Shown piece by piece: positions 33,596 through 45,325 of a DNA stretch of 64,000 nucleotides. Location: the NCBI RefSeq assembly GCF_963169125.1, contig NC_084801.1, positions 72,853,696-72,917,695 of the forward strand, given 5' to 3'. The position numbers and the translations under genes are program-made. Below the pieces are notes generated by a model. That model saw only the letters and a list, made by a program, of their open reading frames with translations. It was not told the DNA's origin and ran no database searches. Each line of letters starts with the position of its first letter. The stretch's first letter is position 1. The stretch is from Humulus lupulus (Eukaryota; Streptophyta; Magnoliopsida; Rosales; Cannabaceae).

Positions 33596-33921
33596 TTTAT
33601 TTCCCAGCTGCACACGATCTGAGTAAAAGACCCGTGCTGAAATTAGGATCCACATTTGCCACCCAAGTCTCTACTCGTTGTTTATGACATCACCTTCTGA
33701 CCTACACAGTAGGGAATTTTAGACTTTTATTGCAATAAACCATGCCTTCCCACTACTCGAGTATTGGACATGTGGAACACTACAATTGGCATCTGTTCGG
33801 GTTTCGAGGACTGCAATAATTGTCTCGTCAACTTTTTGCCGTCGTTTTGTCCTTTTAAACATAGCCCTTGGATCTTGTACTGACCAAATCAGATGGCCCG
33901 AATTGATTTATGTCATCTACG

Positions 33922-34129
33922 TATAAATAGGATAGACAATTTCCACAGTTCATCACCTTTTATTTGAAATCTTTCTTCATTTTCTCTCTTCTGCATTTAC
34001 AAACCCCTTTTATTTCTCATAGAAAAGAAACCCAAAAACCTTTTGTGCAAAATCTTTCCGAAACCCAGTTGCTCAATTAAGCAGGAATTCTTCCTTGCAA
34101 AATCTACTTCTTCTATCGACGAACACACT
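33922..34129 (+). promoter_or_regulatory. Putative promoter and first leader exon of the element E antisense gene
   Basis: TATAAATA at 33922-33929, then a pyrimidine-rich leader (CCTTTTATTTGAAAT is shared with F) and a splice donor CACT|GTAAGTCT at 34130. The predicted leader intron 34130-34639 ends TTGTTCGTTAG before the ATG at 34648. Confidence 0.58.
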
Positions 34130-34647
34130 GTAAGTCTTATCGTTTTGAAGAAACTTTTTCTTTACTGATTTCTGTGTTTTATTTACCATGCTCACCCATG
34201 CTTCACCATAGTTATATATTAGGTTGTTTTCTCAATGTTTTTGGCACATAGGCTTCAACTTAGGTTTACTAAGAAGGTCTTAGAATATTTCTTAAAACTA
34301 TGATATTCACAGAATTGGGTCATTTCTGGGTAAATTTTTGTAGCTTATGGCAAAATTTTATGAAATACCCTTTCGAGTGGACGCGTCTTGGGCGGTTTTT
34401 CTCTAAACCACCTCCCAAGGACAGTAGTGGCAGGATTTTGTGACACACGGATCCCTAAACATCGGGGGTTTGTTGGGAAACCGAGGCGAGTAGTGTAGGG
34501 TAGCTTGTGGGATCACGCAATGGGCTGAGACTAACTCAACTTGTATATTAGAGATAGCCTTCTCCCCCGTACATCTGTGTCATAAACATTTCAAAATCTT
34601 AGATCGCCTACTAAGTAACTCATCATTCTTGTTCGTTAGGCGATCTA

Positions 34648-37307
34648 ATGGCATCCAAGGAGAGCATACCCAAGAAGAGTGAATCCAAGAAGAATGCATC
34701 TGGCTCATCTGCTTAGCAAACAAACAAGGGAAAAGAGATCGCCTCTGAATCTCCCCTTCCTCACTTCGGCCCAGTGGTGGCGAGTGAGGTTGTGGTTGAC
34801 CCCAACACGTTATTTGAGGTAGAGACAATTGCCTCTAAGATTTCGATCCAAGGAAGGGTCAAAAAAATTATGTTGAGCCATAATACAGAGGTCGGGTCTG
34901 GAGTCGTCATTGCCCGACCTCCGTTTAAAGGAGAATGGAGCTGGGTGCCTCTCCAGGAAGACTTCGCGGCCTGGAGTGACGAGCATCTAAAGGCAGGGGC
35001 CTTTCTTCCCCTGGATCAGTACTTTGCCGACTTGCTGAATTATGTGAAGTTGGCACCTTTTTAACTCCCCCCAAATTCATACAGACTTCTGGCGGAGCTG
35101 AACTACCTCTTTTTGAAGCACGAGTGGGAGGTCCCCACTTTGGAAAATATTCAATATTTCTTGTGCCTTAAGGCCAGCCCAGAGCAAAAAGGGTGAGGTG
35201 ACAGATTCTACTACCTCACCAGATTCCCGAACTCCACTTCAGTCGTCGAGCTCCCAAGCCACCCCAACCACTACAAGGACCAGTTCTTTATGTTGAATAG
35301 GTTTCAAAACTGTGAACATCGATACTTCAACTGTCCTCGTAAGTATTCTTTGTTTTCACAGCTCGGAAAGTCATTCTTTATTCTTTTTAAAGACATAATC
35401 CTTGTGCATATTTTAATTGAGTTTATTTTTTGTGCAGCCATATTCACAAGGACGGAGAAGTCAGTGACCCCTGGGGTTCAGTATGAAAAACTGTCTGGGC
35501 TCCAACCCAGCGAGAAAAATTACCGCCAGCTCGTAAATGACGTCACGATGCTGGCGTGTAAATTTATCGGTGAAGGCCAGACATTGGCCCTAAGATGGAC
35601 CCGGGCTACCCTTCCGATAGTCCACAAGCTCTCGCCTGCCTAAGAAGAAGACTCTGCAGCTGCTGAAGGCAAGGAGCCAGAGGAATATGAGGTGCCTCTT
35701 GTGCGAAAGAGGCGAGTTCTTGAGACTGCTCGAGAACCTAATTTAGAACAAGTTCCGTCGGGGGCAGCAGCTGATCCCTCCAGCTAAGGTAACCCATACC
35801 CTTACAGGGAATTAGATAGGGTTGTTGCAGACTTTAGGCTAGTTAGAATTAACCCAAATCAGCTCGTCCACCGCCACCCTAAAAATCCAAATCGTAACAT
35901 TACCCAGCTCGAGTGCGTGGATCACTTAGTGTTGTGCCATGATATGAGTTACTCTAGAGGCACTATTGTTGTAGATAATACCTCAACCTTGAGGTCAACC
36001 ATTTTTTACGAGTATGGGACCAATCGTAGATCGTTGCCTTCTTTGCTTCAGGGTGCCTTAGCCCCTAGATTTAGGCAATACGTAGACGAGTCTAGCCCCG
36101 AGGTAGAACCTGAGCCTGAAACTCTTATAATCCAATAATTTTAGAGTTAGATAAACCCTTCCCCTCTAGTAGTCCCATGGCCGGAGGTCATGATAATAGA
36201 CTCCTCCCCTAGCCCAGAGGGTAGGACCTTTATATATTTCTTTTGTGTGAGTTTCTGACATTTCTTGTGAATTAAATCCCTTGTTATTCTTTTCAGGCGA
36301 ATAGATGGAATGATCTGGAGCTCCTGACCTTTGTACAACTTTCCAGGGCGGAAAGTCCGGCTCGGGACCTGTTATTAAAAGGCCTGGATTTACAAAGAAA
36401 ACCCCCCCTGCGGAAGGAAACACCTCTGAATCCCATGCTAAAGGGAAAGGCACGAGATCAACCGCTCCAGCGTCTCCTCCTCGGTTCGCGCCTGCTCAGG
36501 ATTAGGTAATACAAGCTGATCCCTAAGCTCCTGTCTCAGCTGCAACTGTGCGCATCCCAGTTGATCCCAGGACCTGGAGAAGATCCCCAACACCTTTCGG
36601 GGAATCCTCTACGAGACAGTGAGCCACATAGTGGGGTACGCTAATAAAGCCAACCCGAGAGACCTAAAGATGATAGAAGAGCGGAGCCCGGAGAACGTTC
36701 TAGAGTTAGCCTTGGGGATGACCCTCATAGTAAGATATCATTCTTTAGTGATATTTTTTTTTCATCTTGCCAAAGTATACATCTAACTTGTCTCTTTATT
36801 TTGCAGTCTGCCCTGGCTCAGCACTGCAGTATAGCCTGAGCTAGGACTAGAAATGAAGAACTCCAAGCTGAGCTCCAAACTGCCAAGACTGCCCTGATCG
36901 CTGCTCTAGAAGGTGAGCAAGCTGTATTTGTAGCTGCTCAAAAGAGTGAGTAGGATGCCAAATTTTCCCTTGCATTGTCTCAAGAAAGCTGGCAGGCCAC
37001 AAAGATAGCCTTGGCTGGTCTCTAGGTCGAGGTTGCCGAGGCCAAAGATAAGCAGCTAGAGACCAAAGCAGCGGTTAAAGAAGAGAAAGATGCCTCACTA
37101 TCCTCCATGGAAGACATGTTGTATCATTGCTGGGCTTTTAACCAAGATGGCAACTTTTCTTTCATGGCTCCCGAGTTGTGGGATCCGCACCTTGAAAAAT
37201 TCAAGGCCCGGATCTTGCAAGAGCCGTCGGAGATAGGAGATGCCTCTACAAAGGGCGAGCAAGAGATCGAGGAGGTCACGTCCTCAGAACGTCCTGGAGG
37301 GGCATAA
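34648..37307 (+). pseudogene. Element E antisense gene (Tat aORF), four predicted exons
   Basis: Orthologous in position to 17756-20351 in F. Predicted exons are 34648-35338, 35438-36220, 36297-36729 and 36807-37307; all three introns fall at the same protein positions as in F. The N-terminus is MASKESIPKKSESKKN. The core has PLDQYFADLLNYVKL, FYYLTRFPNS and KDQFFMLNRF; exon 2 has EKNYRQLVNDVTMLACKFI and TIVVDNTS. The C-terminal motif is MLYHCWAFNQDGNFSF. Stops at 34714, 35062 and 35195 make this copy inactive. The protein is of the gypsy-type transposon family, function unknown. It is transcribed toward gag-pol, which could give antisense RNA. Confidence 0.75.
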
Positions 37308-37509
37308 TGAAGACTTCGTTGCTTTTCCTCTTTCTTTTTATTTTTTTTAATTTTTTGTAAACAATTTCCCTTGGGCTTAGTTTGAGGTTTTCCTCCTCGG
37401 GACAACTTGAATTCTTATATCTAACTTTGAATCTATTTGTTTTTTCCTTGATTATCTCTCATGTTTATGCTTTCTGAGACTTGCACATTCGAGATCTCTC
37501 ATATTTCCA
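37308..37509. other. Non-coding spacer after the E antisense gene
   Basis: About 200 bp, T-rich, with a run of T near 37330-37360; probably the 3' untranslated part of the antisense transcript. Nothing else seen. Confidence 0.4.
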
Positions 37510-37900
37510 AATTTAATGTCTTGATTTATATCATACCTGTTAAGTGTCAGGCCTTGGACCTTGTTATATCTAGGATTTTAAATATTTTAAACTCAGTTCG
37601 TGTTAGGTTTATTGACATCCCGAGCTTCTAAAAAAGCCATCGAATATTCAATTTTGCTCACTTAAAAGTTTTGGACCTAGTTGAATCTAGAGTGTTAAGT
37701 GATTTTAACTTAGTTCGTGCTAGGTTTATTGACATCTCAAGCTTCTAAACAATCCATCAAATAATCAATTTTCCAAGCTTCTAAGTTTCTGACCTATTTG
37801 TATCCAGGATAGTTTTATACCTGGTTATATCCACGATTTTAAGTAGTTTAAAAATTTAAACTCAATTGGCAACCTTGTTCTGATCCACCTCGGGTTATAG
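37510..37900 (-). repeat. Degenerate ~115-bp tandem repeat of element E
   Basis: Three or so units recognised by 'ttggacctwgttrwatctag', 'gtgytaggtttattgacatc' and 'cgagcttctaa'. It is homologous to the 120-bp array of F and to 1-460 of A, at the same place between antisense gene and pol. Confidence 0.7.
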
Positions 37901-38078
37901 GCTCCCCAAGTAACCAGAATGTATAAACTTTCTTGGTTAATTATACAAACATCGATACACGATCTTATAAAGAAGGCAATTACTTAAAACCACGTCAACA
38001 AGAAAAATTACACAATAATTCCCCATTATTTAATTAAATGGCTTTAATAACTAAGCCTTACATAAGTGGTTGGTAATA

Positions 38079-39500
38079 CTACTGGTAATACTTCTTTAAG
38101 TGCATGGCATTCCAGGTCCGTAGGACTGCTTCTCCACTAAGCTGAGCTAACTTGAAAGTTCCCTCACGCAAAACTTCCACCATCTGATAGGGTCCTTCCC
38201 ATTCGAGCTAAAGCCCCGTCTTTAGTATCCTTGCTTTCCAAAAATACCCTTCAGAGAACTAGGTCGCCCAGTCCAAAACTACGTATTTTGACCTTAGAAT
38301 TAAAATAACCCGTGATTTTTTATTGATAGTGAGCAAGTTGTAACTGTGAATCCTCTCATTTTTCATCGATCAGGTCGAGAGACGCGTTAAGTAACTCATC
38401 ATTCCGCTCCTGGCTGAATGTCCTCAGTGTGTGTGTGGCTACTTTTGCTTCAACGGGAAGGACGACTTCACTTCCAAAGGTCAAGGAAAAAGGAGTGTGT
38501 CCTATGGAGATCCTATGGGAAGTTCGGTATGCCCAAAGTACTTGTGGGAGCTACTCGGGCCATACTCTTCTTGCCTCATCTAACCTTTACTTAAGGATCA
38601 TCTTTAGGGTCTTATTCACAGCCTCGACCTGTCCATTGGCATGTGGATATGCAGCCAAAGAAATACTTTTGATAACTCCATGATTTTCACAGAAATCGGT
38701 GAAGAGATCACTGTCAAACTGGGTTCCATTATCTAACACGATCTTTTTAGGAAGCCCAAATCGAAATACAATGTTTTTCACCGCAAAGTCCAGGACTCTC
38801 TTTGAAGTGATGGTTGCCAAAGGCTCGGCCTCTACCCACTTCGTGAAATAATCAATTGCCACCATCGCATCACAAAATCCTCCCTTTCCCATAGGTAAAG
38901 ATCCTATTAAGTAAATTCACCATACTGCAAATGGCCACGGGGATGAGATCACTGTCAGCTCAACTAGACCAGCTCGGGCGACTGTGGCGAAATGCTGACA
39001 TTTGTCGCATTTATGAACATGGGAGATGGAATCTTTTGATAAAGTGGGCCAAAAATAACCCTACCTTAATATTTTTAAGGATAAGTTTTGCCCCCTAGCT
39101 TGATCTCCACAAAAGCCTTCATGAACCTCTTGCAGGATGGTTTTAGCCTCCTCAGGCAGAACACACCATAGAAGAGGTAGTGAATGACCACGTCGATATA
39201 ACGTTCCATCCACTATCACATATCTCGTAGCTTGATAGAGTATTTTTCTTGTTTCCTTTCTTTCCTTAGATATCCTTCCAGTTGTAAGGTATTCCACTAT
39301 TGGGGTCATCCAGGTCGGCCTTGTGTCAATCATCTCGACCTCTATCGCTATTTCTGCCACGCTTGGACTCTCCAAGAATTCAACTGGTACTACGTTCAAT
39401 GTCTTAGCTTCCTTGGTGGTGGCAAGCCTTGCCAAAGCATCAACATTAGTGTTCTGCTCTCGAGGTATCTGTTAAACAGTACCGTACTAAAATTCTGGTA
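38079..39500 (-). pseudogene. Element E integrase
   Basis: Read right to left: linker (LNVVPVEFLESPSV), zinc finger (HEGFCGDQARGQNLSLKIL to CDKCQHF), DDE core with AIDYFTKWVEAE (about 38850), LDNGTQFDSDLF (about 38735) and ANGQVEAVNKTLK (about 38640-38600). The end is LKKYYQ with the stop at 38079-38081. All three acidic residues are present. The ORF 38892-38587 is open, but stops separate it from both neighbours. Confidence 0.82.
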
Positions 39501-40979
39501 GCTCTCCCTTAACCTTAGCCAGATAAGCTGCCATATTGGTACCACGTGCATGATATTCTCCCGACACCTGATTGACCACGAGCTGGGAATCGCTATAACT
39601 GGATGACCCTTGCTTTCAATTCCTTTGCCACTCTAAGCCCAGCTAACAAAGCCTCACACTTGGCTTCATTGTTTGATGCATCGAATTCGAATCTTAGCGA
39701 TGTATGGAATCAATGCCCCTATGGAGAGATCAATATGATCCCAGCTCTGGGCCCATTCTCGTTCGATGAGCCATCCACGAATATTCTCCACAACTCCTGC
39801 ACTGGTTCCTTTAAAGCTCCTCTTGAAATATGGTGTATTCAGCCACAAAATCACCAAGGGCCTGGCTCTTGATCAAGATCCGTGGTACGTACAGTATCTC
39901 GAACTGGAAGAGTTCTACTGCCCATTTTGAAAGATGTCCAAATGCTTCAGGTTTTTGCAATACCTGCCTTAGAGGTTGGTCGGTCATGACGTGGATTGAA
40001 TGGGACTGGAAGTATGGTCTAAGCTTCCTGGAAGCTAATATCAAGCAGAATGCTATCTTTTCTATCAGTGGATCCCGTGATTCAGCCTAAGAAGTCTTTT
40101 GTTTATATAGTATATTGGTTTTTGAGTACGGTCTCCTTCTGCCAAATGCGTCTTAGACAGGGGCTCTCCAGATACAATCTTAGACATTACTGGGGGCTCA
40201 ACCAAATGCGTCTTTAGGTCAAGGAATGCTTGCTCGCACTCCTCAGTCCATTCAAATTTCTTGTTTCCTATGAGCAAGTTGTAGAATGGAAAACACTTGT
40301 TAGTGGACTTTGAAATGAATCGGTTTAGCGCTGCCACCTTTCCAGTCAGGCTCTGAAATTCTTTACTCGAGCTGGGCGAAGGCATATCCAATAGTGACCT
40401 AATTTTATATGGGTTCGTCTTTATCACCCTTGTATTGACTATGAATCCCACAAACTTTCCCGACGCTACTCCAAAAGTATATTTCTAGGGATTCAGCCTC
40501 ATATTATATTTCCTCAAGGTTTCAAAACATTCATTTAGATCGAAAACGTGGTTATCATCAGTCTTGGATTTAATTAGCATATCGTCGACATATATTTCCA
40601 TATTTTTTCCGATTTGACCAATGAACATTCTGTTGACTAACCGTTGGTAGGTAGCCCAGGCGTTCTTCAGCCCGGAGGGCATAACTTTATATTAATACAC
40701 ATTTGTTGGAGTCATAAAGCTAGTATGCTTCTGGTTTGTAGGATTCATCGTGATCTGATTATATCTAGAGTATGCATCCATGAAGGACATGAGCTCGTGT
40801 CCTGTGGTGGCGTCTACCAACTGATCAATTCTCGGAAATGGGAAACAATCCTTAGGACAAGACTTATTCAGGTCGGAGAAATCGATGCAGGTCTGCTACT
40901 TTCCATAAGGCTTCAGGACCAGGGCAGGATTCGTAACCCAGATCAAATATTTTGCTTCGCGGATGAACCCGCACTTTAA
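39501..40979 (-). pseudogene. Element E reverse transcriptase, RNase H and second RNase H
   Basis: RT keeps PSGLKNAWATYQRLVNRMF and an intact YVDDMLIKSK (about 40600-40570). The upstream RT part (about 40979-40690) is out of frame. RNase H keeps NRFISKSTNKCFPFYNLL. Compared with F the catalytic YLAVTEDAASAVLV segment is missing near 40140-40160, replaced by a local repeat of SKTHLAE, so the first RNase H has lost an active-site block. The second RNase H (about 39800-39590) has SSNENGP and QLVVNQ in broken frames. Confidence 0.75.
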
Positions 40980-42170
40980 TTACCGAGCTACTTCTATTTC
41001 CAATGCCTCAGCTCGGACTGTTCCCAAACGTCTCTGTTTTTGGGATTTTGCAGGCAGGCTTTTATCCAAGTTTCGGGCTTATTCCTATCATGTCTTCATG
41101 AGACCAGGCGAACACATCTAGATTTTCATGTAAAAATTTAACCAGCCCCTTTTTCCTATCATCGCCAAGATTTTTCCCAATCTTAACGACTCTTGAAGCG
41201 TCTTTGGGATCTATATTTATCTCCTCGAGCTCCTCAATAGCTTGGACCTCTGACTTGTCCTCACCCATTCATGGGTCGATATCATCTCTTTGGGAGACGT
41301 CTCTATCCTTTGTTTCTTGAGGTTCTTCCGCCCCGGAGGTGACATTCACTTCCTGGGACTCCTCACTTCCGTCACTTATGGCCATTGCTTGCTGCCTGGG
41401 TTGTGTTTCTCCCTTCACAGAAATGTTATAGCATTCCCTGGCAGCGAGTTGATTGCCTCTGATAGTGCATATTCCCGCAGATTAGGGGAATTTGATTGCT
41501 AGGTTGCGGATAGAGGTTATGGCTTCAAACCCCATCAATGCAAGTCGCCCCAAAATCACATTGTATGCGGCTGGATAATCGATGACCGTAAACTCAAGAA
41601 GCTTGGAGATAGTTCGTGGACCTTCAGCCAATGTAACCACTAATTCTATCGTTCCGATAGCTGCCGATCCTTCACCAGAAAACCCATATAGAATCATGGA
41701 TGTTGCCTTCAGCTCAATTAAAGACAATCCCAATTTTTCTAAGGTGGACCTAAAGAGTAGAGTCACAGAACTTCCATTATCTACTAGTATCCTCCTAACT
41801 CACCGGTTGGTGAGTTGAAGGGATATGACCAGAGGATCATTATGTGGGAACTGGACATGGCTATTATCTTCCTCCATAAAACTGATTGGTTGTTTTTCTA
41901 ATCCCTGCTGCTTTGATAATCGTTGATCCAGGACAAATTCGACTCTGTTATGGGAATTCAGTTCGTTGATATACCTCTTCTGTGCACCTCTACTCGTGCC
42001 TGCCAGATGAGGTCCTCTTGAAATGGTGACTATATCTCCTGTTGTTATCGGAGGAGGATTATACTTATTCACCTGAGCTCTGGTTTGATTCACTGGTGCT
42101 TCCGGAGCTAACAAAGTGTTTTCTCCAGCGGGCTGAATGGAAGTTGCTCGATTCTGGGCGTATTGAGCCA
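40980..42170 (-). pseudogene. Element E protease and flanking linkers
   Basis: Read right to left: HLAQYAQNRATS linker (42171), GAQKRYINELNSHNRVEF, then protease with ILVDNGSSVTLLF (about 41790-41740) and AYNVILGRLALMGF. Next is MGEDKSEVQAIEELEEI and the RT-entry segment FAWSHEDMIGISP (about 41100). The catalytic motif reads DNG, as in F. Stops occur at about 41800, 41481 and 41270. Confidence 0.78.
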
Positions 42171-42612
42171 AATGACCCTGGGGAGGGCCACTAAGTTGAG
42201 CATTTTGGCGATCTCACGCTATGGGCACAAAACTTGGGGTGGCAGTTCTGATTGATCGACTTGGTTTAGACCGGTTATTCCTGTGGGACTTATAAGACCC
42301 ACTTTGCCTCTTTCCAACATTAACGTCGGTTGCAAGAGGGGGTAACCGAGCCTGAACCTCCTTGATTTGCCTATTTTCGTTAGCAAGTTGGCTTCTTAAC
42401 TGCATGTTTTCCAGTTCATCCACAGTTTAATAATTTGGGTTTGGATTCGGCGGTATTGACGCCAAACTCCTAGTATCTCTTTGGCCCACCGATTGCTTTC
42501 CCGGTCGTTGCTGAACTTCAGGGCCATGCTCATTTGAAAGAACAGTATGGTGGACCCCCTGCCCACCAGGCTGTTCCATCTCATTGTCGTGCATCGAAAG
42601 AGTGACCACCAT
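42171..42612 (-). pseudogene. Element E gag, N-terminal part only
   Basis: It starts at 42612 (MVVTLSMHDNEMEQPGGQG) and has the coiled-coil-like NMQLRSQLANENRQIKE and the basic segment RNNRSKPSRSIRTATPS, like F gag 27996-27600. It then passes directly into the linker that in F lies at about 25820. The retrotransposon-gag core and about 1.6 kb are therefore missing at about 42185-42230. Without that core this copy could not build a capsid. Confidence 0.8.
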
Positions 42613-42655
42613 AATGAGATTTGATTGAGATTTTTATGAAAGAACTAATCTCAAC

Positions 42656-42673
42656 TCTCAATGAAAGCACCAA
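42656..42673 (-). other. Primer binding site of element E
   Basis: Minus strand TGGTGCTTTCATTGAGAG, three bases from the right LTR; same site as in F. Confidence 0.75.
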
Positions 42674-42675
42674 AC

Positions 42676-43039
42676 TATTGACGCCGATTTTCATCGACAG
42701 TAAATTAAGAAATAACAAGGTTGAATTAGTGCTTGATGATAAACCAAAGTATCAAAATAACTCTTAAGAACACTGGTCTTTTTACGTGGTCTAGTGGTTA
42801 AAATCCACCTAGTCCACGAGTCTATATTATTACTGCTTTTCTCTCTCTATTTTGACAGAGTTTCGGTATTACAGAATAATCGTCCCCTTTTCCTGTCCAA
42901 TATTCTCAGTATTTATAGAGAAATTCCTTGGACAGGTTTGGGTAACCATGTGAGTCAATCACAGATTTATACATCTATTACATTTAATGTGAAATATTCC
43001 CATTTATACTAGGATGTGATCTGATCATGAAATAAATAA
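42676..43039 (-). repeat. Element E 5' LTR, left part (before C)
   Basis: Begins TATTGACGCC (TG changed to TA) and aligns with 28901-29203 plus 33276 onward. It is interrupted by C at the AATAA duplication (43035-43039). Confidence 0.85.
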
Positions 43040-45290
43040 TGTAACGCCCTATTGCCTTAGAGCCGTTACTAAGTGAGTTTATATGTGCAATTAACTCGCC
43101 AATCGAGGTTTTAAGCCAAATGTGTAATTAAACCATAATCAGAGTCATAAACTTGATAATAAACCGTTCATTGAAAATTATAAGACATATAAAAATTGGG
43201 ATCCCAAAAACATTGTTTAGAAATATTTACAACTCAAAACTTAGTTATAGTCGACTAAACGAAAAAATTCAAGTTTTGTACAAACATCTCCCAAAACACC
43301 CCTGGCCGTGGCAGCCAGACAGACCGGACATGTACGCGCCGCCCGTCCCGCTCACCATACTCAAGGCTGATCGACTCTCCCTTTGCCTTTACCTGCACCA
43401 TAGAGCACTCGTGAGACGAAGCCCAGCAAGAAAACCCTCACAAGCAGATAATAAACGTATATCTAACACTTAATACAAAATCAAGCCAACACCAGGTCAT
43501 ACATGTACGGCCATGCTGTCCCAGATGCTTTACTAGGCCCTGGGTTCGCGGTCTAAACCGTAAAGATATCCTAGGTATACCTCGGGGTCTTACCCTGGCA
43601 ACTCGCACTCCGCGTGCTAAACGCTGCTCCCGTCACCATTCCTAGACTTCGTTGTTCCCGGCCTTCGCTGATCCCAGCCTTCGTCGTTCCCGACCATCGT
43701 CGTTCCATCATAAATACATACACATAATATACTAAACAAGTATCATAACACACATAAATTCAATCAAAGGGCCATGCCCCGAAACACAACCTTATAGGGG
43801 TAGAGCCCTGCAACACAAGCCCTATGGAAAGAGTAGTTTTCTTACCTGTATCCCGAGCTTTCTAAGCACCGATATTCCAAGCACAGTTCCCTAGTCCGAG
43901 CCTCGCTGAAGCCCTAATCACAACGCATTAACAGTATCCACCCGTCAAGCTCTAATCCATTAAATAACTTTAAGCCATAATTCTAATCTCCCGTGAATTT
44001 AATTCTAACAATCCGGGACATAAAATCCATCCCGAGCCTTAACTAGGGAATTCCCGAGCATAAAACCTCTTAAAAACCCAAAAGTACCTCAAGCGCCGCA
44101 GCCCTAGGGACTCATGCCGCGGCCCCCAGCTCAACCCAAGGCCTTGCCTCAAAATAGCCCACACGCGCCGCAGCGCGCCTTCATTACCAGGCGCCCCAAC
44201 TTCTATGGGGCTGCGACTCAGCAAGAACAGCACCGCGACCCGACCCCTGGATCCCAGAAAAACTCACTATTTTCACATCAAAAACCAGTCCAATTATCCC
44301 CAGAATTAAGCCAACATTCCAAACCAGTTATCACAAATATTATACCATTCATTCAATAGCAAAACCCAACAAAAATTCATGCCAAAACCCTTATAAAAAT
44401 CAAAGTTGAATCTTCATTCCTCCAACATGCAAAACACTAATATTAAACCTAAAACTAGCTGCAAACTAACACAACTCAACATATTAAGAAGCTTCCCTTG
44501 TACAGAATTGAATCCACAACTCAGTTTCCTAAGCTCCAAGCTTCCGAAACTCTAGCTGGGTTCCTAGCTTCAATTCCGTAGTTTTGGCTAGTTTTTCTCC
44601 AAGACGTTACTAGGCCTTCAAGAGTATAGGAAAACCAGAGAAAATGAGAGGGAGTTGGTCGATTTAGAGGAAGTCTAGGGGTTTCCTTTATGTTGTTTTA
44701 TTTAACTTAAATCTATGTGGTTACCTCAAGGCTCGGGGTACCAAAAACGTCCCCGAGGGCAAAATGGTAAATTTTCCCAATATTCCCTCCTAGACATTCT
44801 ACCCTCAAATATATCTCCAAATATTTATTTCCATAACCTAGTAACCCCGTAAATTATCACATACCCGTTATACCCCTCGACTCGCCCCAAGTCGAATTCT
44901 CAACCCCGTTGTGACTTCTTGACTAACGACTCCCTACAACTGTCTTGGATCGTGCTACACAGATGTATCACAAACATATCACCTATATGCCCTTGTTACA
45001 CAAAACTATCACATTTATCACTTTTATCACTGTCTTGGATCGTGCTACAACTGTCTTGGATCGAGCTACAGAAAAGTATCACATTTATCACTTTTATGCC
45101 CTCGACGGGCTAAAATCACAAACATACCTCTAATATCCAAACGGGGCCCACATGCATACTTAATTCAACTAAACATGCATCTCCATCACATATTCGCATA
45201 AATTCACATATTATAACAATAATTCACTTATTTCCCTCCAGGAACACTAATCAAGGCCCTAAGCCTAATTAGCAAATATGGGTCGTTACA
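43040..45290 (-). repeat. Element C 3' LTR (left copy)
   Basis: 2251 bp, TGTAACGCCC to GGTCGTTACA. The block shared with B and G LTRs is at about 43301-43440. Paired GC motifs are at 44096/44117 (21 bp) and 44211/44233 (22 bp). It carries about 115 bp around 44990-45100 that the right copy lacks, with three copies of CTGTCTTGGATCG at about 44941, 45031 and 45050. Confidence 0.92.
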
Positions 45291-45305
45291 ACTATCCCCT
45301 CTTTA
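45291..45305 (-). other. Polypurine tract of element C
   Basis: ACTATCCCCTCTTTA on the plus strand, purine-rich on the minus strand, directly beside the 3' LTR. Confidence 0.8.
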
Positions 45306-45325
45306 CTGAGATTTCATCCTCGAAA

